From: Diadema setosum
Taxonomy: Eukaryota > Echinodermata > Echinoidea > Diadematoida > Diadematidae
Assembly: GCA_033980235.1 (NCBI GenBank)
Contig: CM067068.1
Span: 37,041,869 to 37,105,868, forward strand
Length of the DNA: 64,000 bases
Direction of reading: 5' to 3'
The position numbers were made by a program, and so were the translations under genes. Positions 59,036 to 64,000 of this stretch are shown one piece after another. Within the stretch, counting starts at the first letter, position 1. Every line of letters begins with the position of its first letter. The notes under the pieces are model-generated. The model saw only the letters and a program-made list of their open reading frames with translations, searched no databases and had not been told where the DNA came from.

Positions 59036-61900
59036 TTGCCATGAATGAATATGTGGCCTTGTGGGTTATACTATAGACGCTGATGATCTACCGTCGTATC
59101 CATGACCAAATCTCAATAATTACACAGAACCAAACTACATCAGCGCCTTATTTTGTACTAGTAGTAGGCTCCTATAAATAGACTAGTAGACCTAGCGTTA
59201 GACCTACTTATTGTGAACAAGTAGGACTAGGAATATGCCTAAATATTGCTGGAGTCTATTCTGTTTAACGTTACACTCATACAGTATAAGAGTATGCAAA
59301 AGACTAATTGGACAGTACAGTAGAATCTATACGTAGTATTTACCCTCATAATTCTGAAAATTATCAAATTTGTAAAGTGCATATTTAAGGTGAGACTTGA
59401 AAATTATAGTCAATGCAAGGCTAAACAATGATGAAAAGGAACAGAGGCACCAGTACAAATTATGTTGGCCGTATCTATGGTTGGACATGGAAAATTGGCT
59501 AATGACAGGTCACTGGGATAGTCATTCTGTAATATTTTGGAATCATAGAATCCATGTATATATATATATGTAAATATGTATGATATAGGTATGTTGATCA
59601 GTACGTTGGAGATTCGTGGAACACGAATGTAATAGACATGGAGTATTTCCCCAGCATACTGTATTACTAGCAAAGGCATAATATTTTGTTTTTTTTTTAA
59701 TTCTTCACACATTGCTTATTTTCACATAATTAATGACATACAATGCACATGGGCCACGTTACTCCCCCCCCCCCCAGTTCACTTATGTTTTGAATTCTTA
59801 GGCAAAGAAAACAATTGATAAGCACTGTAATCTTCCTAGCCTAGACTATTTTACTGATCACTAGCCTGAACAGACGCCGTGCAAAGCATTATATGGCATC
59901 GCAACTTCATTTACAGCGACATGGCTGTGTATGATCACATTTTTAAAAATGTGAAGTTAAAATCAATACATTAGAAAGGGTTGGGAACCACTTTGCTGTA
60001 TTAAAGTCAAAGAAGATTGTGATGTTAGCCTGGATCATAGCAGCAGTACGTCATGTCAGAAAAGATAAGATAAATGTTAAAGATATCTTGGGCTGACAAC
60101 AGTTGTTAGTGTGTTACCAATATGTATGCCATTAAAAAGGAAAAATCAGAAAATCAAAATATACAGTGAACTGCATTTACTCACAAGATGATGAAATTGG
60201 ATCTTGAGGTGTTCAAATTTCTGTCAGGTGGCATATTTGTAACATGTTTTATTTTTCTTCACTTTGATGGCTGAATCAGTTCTTAAACTATAAACAGTAT
60301 GTTGTGTCTGCAGAATATCTAAAGTGGATATGAATGTAGACGTATTATGTATGTGTGTCCCAATTGGAAGTTTATCATTGGTCAGTAACTAATATCATAC
60401 TCCTCTTGGTCATCACATTTCACTTTCCCATTCCTATTTCTCGTAACAAAACAATCTGTGATCATTCCTTCTCCCCACAACCCTCTCCCACTCACACAAA
60501 AATGTCATATGACAGGTGATCATAGACGGTTATGGGCAAGTAAACAAGCTTTTCTTTTTCATTCAGGTTGACTGAGTAGTGTGTGATCCTTAAGTCAGTA
60601 GGCACAAGTCAAAGCCAATAAACCTTGAATGCTACTTTGTAAGGTTAATCTAGATCTTTTACCCTTATTCTAAATCACTTAACTCCTCAAAATCCTTTGC
60701 CTTGATGATTTTTTGGACGTCAAGTTGTTGCTGTCTGAGGATGTTGACTATTTGATACTTTCATGGAATTTCAGTTTCCACAGTGATTGTTATTTTTTTG
60801 TTTGGGCAAAGGGTTGTGATCTGTCATTTACCACTGTCCTGAAGTTGTGTCCAATCGAATTATCAAAGTTTCTATTGTGTCTTATCACCATGATGTAGCT
60901 CAAGAAGTGCCTGGGACTGTATTGACATGACTTGAGAGGAAGACTGTCAGTCCATGCTTCACCCAGACATTGCCAATCTTCCTCATGTGTGTTTTGCTCA
61001 TTAAAATCTAGAAAAGCAAGTAGCTAAGTGGTGAGTATGTCATCAAGTACATCAACTGATATAATGTATTATGAGTCACAATTTCTAATGAATTTATACA
61101 GTAAGTAAAACTAAATTTACACGAGGTTCAGGGTTCTTGTACATGGAATATGGGAGGATATTTCTGTTCAGAGCAAACAGCTACAGTGTAAGAAACAGTT
61201 TAACATTTGAGATAACATTTTTTCTTCATTTGTTTTTACCACCTTTTGACACCTTTACCAAAGAAATAGGTCAAAAGTGAAACCTGCAATAGTGAGTCCC
61301 ATCTCCCTGGAAATATGAACTGTTGTTACACCATGAGATTTTTCTTGTGTGGAAGAGTTAGCCACTCAGTATTGTTTATTACTTGTGTTAAGATTCAGTC
61401 AAAACTTTATGTTGTATGAATGATAATGAATTAAAATTTATAAAAAATAATAAGAAATACGCAAGTACATGCTTACATTAAGTTTTCACTTTCCAGTTGG
61501 TAATCTCTCATTAGGCATGAATTAAGCAAATACCAATTTTCAAATCTTGTGACAGAAATGCATACATGTTTACAAATTTCATGTGTGCAGTTTATGGGTT
61601 TAAGGCATAGTTGCAGTACGTAAACTCATGTACTCATGTACATGTATAATGTTTAATGAATCAGCATATGAACTCTGAAATTTCATATGCAGACATTTTG
61701 TGATGTGATGTTTACTGAATATCGAATTGAAAATAATATTCTTGACAAAGTGTGTGAATGAGGTTGAGACATTACTCTATCTTCAGGCTCCTTTATTTAG
61801 TGCTTGAGGGCACTAAAACCCCTACAAATATGATTTGTTTAATGAATTTCAGGCTTTCAAGTCATAGATGCTTGGGGATGTTGACTATTTCATACTTTCA
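59036..61900. other. Right-arm interior, no gene seen
   Basis: Homologous in inverse to about 48,900-51,320. It contains C and T runs (59,765 and 59,688) and a short (TA)n tract near 59,557. Splice-like sites next to 60,880-61,015 match those at 49,690-49,810 but enclose frames with stops. Confidence 0.4.
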
Positions 61901-64000
61901 GGGAATATCATTGTCCTGGGTTTAGTATTTTATTTGTTGTTGTTGTGGGGGGGGGGGGGGGGGGTGATCTGTCACCTGCCACTGTGCTGAAGTTGAGTGT
62001 AATGAAGTTATGAAAGGTTGACTCTTGTGTTTATTACTATGAATTAGCTCAAGAAATGCATCAGCTGGGGAATTGATCGACATTCAGAGGGAGACTATCA
62101 GTCCACCCATTGCCAAGCTACGCTGCAACAAGACAGTGCCAATCTCCTTGACGTGCATTTGCTCTTCTGTAGCTGGAAAAACAAGGAGTTATGTGGTGAG
62201 TGTTTCATTGAGTAAGTGAACTCATCCAAAGTACTATCATTGTGTTAACCTCAACTGTTTAGGAAGATAAAAGAGGGGGAAGGGATGGATGGGGGTAATC
62301 TTAGTTAGGCTCCTCCCAGCCCCCCCCCCCCCCCCCCCAGATCTCAACAGTGTGATTGCAATTTGTAGTTGACAGTATTCGGAGCATGAAAAGATGTTAT
62401 TCATTGATTTTAATCGAGAAAAGCAAAAATAATCATGCTGTTGTGAAATTTGACTGAAAGCACAAATTTCTTTCCAACTGTATCACGTTTTTGAGCATAT
62501 CTTGGTCTGACATGCATGTACATATTTTATATGCAATTTCCTCCTGGGTATCTAAAATTTGGTCTCTAAAGGGAGAATGCGGCAGACACTTGAAATGAAG
62601 AAGTTGTGAAACATCACAGCCATAGTTTTTCTGCAAAGACGACAGTGCTAGGAATGCCGAGGGGGACCTTCTAGCCCCCTCCTTGACAGTTTATAGTGAG
62701 GGTTAGCCCCCTCCTTGACAGTTTATAGTGAGGGTTAAAACCAATACTTTATATCATATTCTGGGTTCTTACCTGTGTCATGCAAGAACACGAGCTAGTG
62801 TCAGTTTGGCATTTGAAGTTATAATTTTTTTTTAAAGGACCTATTGGTGTCTTAACCAATTAGGTAAGAAAAAAGAACTTGCACTGATAGCAACATTATG
62901 TTATTGGAGCATTGGATTTGTCTTGCATACAAGAATTTAGCTACTTGGTAATTATTTATTATTGATCTAAAGATGTTGAGAAAGCCATATACATTAAACT
63001 GTTGAAATATGATTGAATGAGTGTACAACGCTATGGAAATGTATCATAATTTTAATGAATTCACACACAAACCAACTCACAAGAACATGTGTATACCAAT
63101 TTTTACTTCCCAATTGGCATTCTCACAATAGGTATGAATTACTGGTAAGCAAATTTTAATTTCAGATATATGGTGGCAGAAATGCACACGTGTCTACAAA
63201 TGAATGCAGAGCTGCACAGACATATTTACAATACATAAGAATAATAATGCATAACATAATGATGAGACAATAACACTTTATGGCAGTTCATATGCAGGAA
63301 TTTTGCAATGCAGTTTGACTATGAATAATGATTTACTCCATTGAAAGGAAATTTTTTTAAAAATCTATTTCATATTCTGTGTATAAAGAGGTGAGACATC
63401 ATCTCATATTAAGTCTCACTTTGCTTAAAAGATGAAAATGTTCTTCATTTTCTGATAATGATCAACTACAGCAGTCTACATAATTCAGATATCTTTTGGC
63501 CTATTGTAATGCATGAAATAGGCCTTCACAAGAGTTTTCATAATTATTTGCTATGTCAAATCTTCCTGTTTATTTGTTTGTTGTTGTTTTTTTTTTCTTT
63601 AATATGGGGAGGTTAACATCTCAGTGCATATATCTTAACACAAGGCATGTGTTAGATTCTTGGGAGATGTTTTATTTGTGAAGTATAATCTCATTCTCTT
63701 TTCCACTTTCTTTTTCTGAAATTTCTTGTCTCTTTTGAAGGCATAACTCAGTTGACTCAATCATCGTACTCGACAAGCTTGAACTTGGAAGGTGGTACTA
63801 TTTAAGCACGCAAAGAATCTTGTGGATATTTACCTTCTGGAAGAGCTCATTCTTTGTATAGTACACAGATGATGAGGCACAATGTCATTCTTTGTGTGGT
63901 TAAGCCAGTAGTCAAGGAATGGTGTGGAGCATCCACATAGAACATATGTTACAGAGCCATGCTTTGTTCATTTCTGTGGCAAGAAATGATCTCATCACTT

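Larger units (their letters stand above)
57963..64000 (-). repeat. Right arm of the ~6-kb inverted duplication
   Basis: It is the reverse complement of 46,492-52,370 and is still matching at the last base of the window, so the true arm is longer. It holds a ~390-bp segment (60,437-60,825) absent from the left arm; this segment resembles the equivalent part of the neighbouring 1.63-kb unit (GATGTTGACTATTTGATACT, GTGATCTGTCATTTACCACT), so the left arm probably lost it. A short local duplication of AGCCCCCTCCTTGACAGTTT lies at about 62,670-62,740. Confidence 0.93.

Noticed and set aside
46492..64000. A single giant transposon with ~6-kb terminal inverted repeats
   Set aside because: No transposase, polymerase or integrase frame exists in the spacer, the inner and not the outer arm ends carry the foldback, and the arms extend beyond the window. 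An inverted duplication explains the data better.

Overview
The window looks like 64 kb of AT-rich, repeat-dominated animal genomic DNA with no host gene that I can recognise. Non-LTR retrotransposon remnants of CR1/L2 and I/Nimb type, many short terminal-inverted-repeat (TIR) elements, abundant microsatellites, TTAGGG-like sequence and recurring TAGGCCTA words suggest a marine invertebrate. I would guess an echinoderm such as a sea urchin, with low confidence. Nearly all open frames are chance or repeat-derived.

Layout. 1-9,957 is a satellite-like array of ~850-bp monomers, with an almost perfect 1,791-bp tandem duplication inside it; a detached piece lies at 12,922-13,597. 9,958-20,300 holds unique AT-rich DNA, a TIR element whose end motif is repeated inside it, a 15-bp minisatellite that stays open in several frames, a broken retrotransposon RNase H domain, a foldback region, and an element with four copies of a 29-bp module also found in the satellite. 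20,300-28,750 is mostly featureless AT-rich DNA with microsatellites and possible LINE tails. 28,756-30,060 holds a MITE copy and a block very dense in TGAGTCA/TGACTCA words. 30,380-35,730 is two diverged tandem families broken by a ~1.1-kb insertion carrying TGACCTTTGACC words. 36-43 kb contains three LINE fragments and several small TIR elements, one with a telomere-like core.

The right-hand third is an inverted duplication. Arms of about 5.9 and 6.0 kb (46,492-52,370 and 57,963-64,000, running off the window) flank a 5.6-kb unrelated spacer. The inner end of each arm is a ~490-bp near-perfect palindrome extremely rich in CpG and in CGTTACG/CGTAACG words. A third, half copy lies at 43.4 kb. 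Each arm also contains an internal ~1.63-kb tandem duplication.

The strongest candidates for something undescribed are the CpG-dense foldback element sitting on the breakpoints of the inverted duplication, the 29-bp module shared by the satellite and a distant TIR element, and the TGASTCA-rich block. Nothing here supports an intact protein-coding system. All coordinates for diverged repeats are estimates made by eye.
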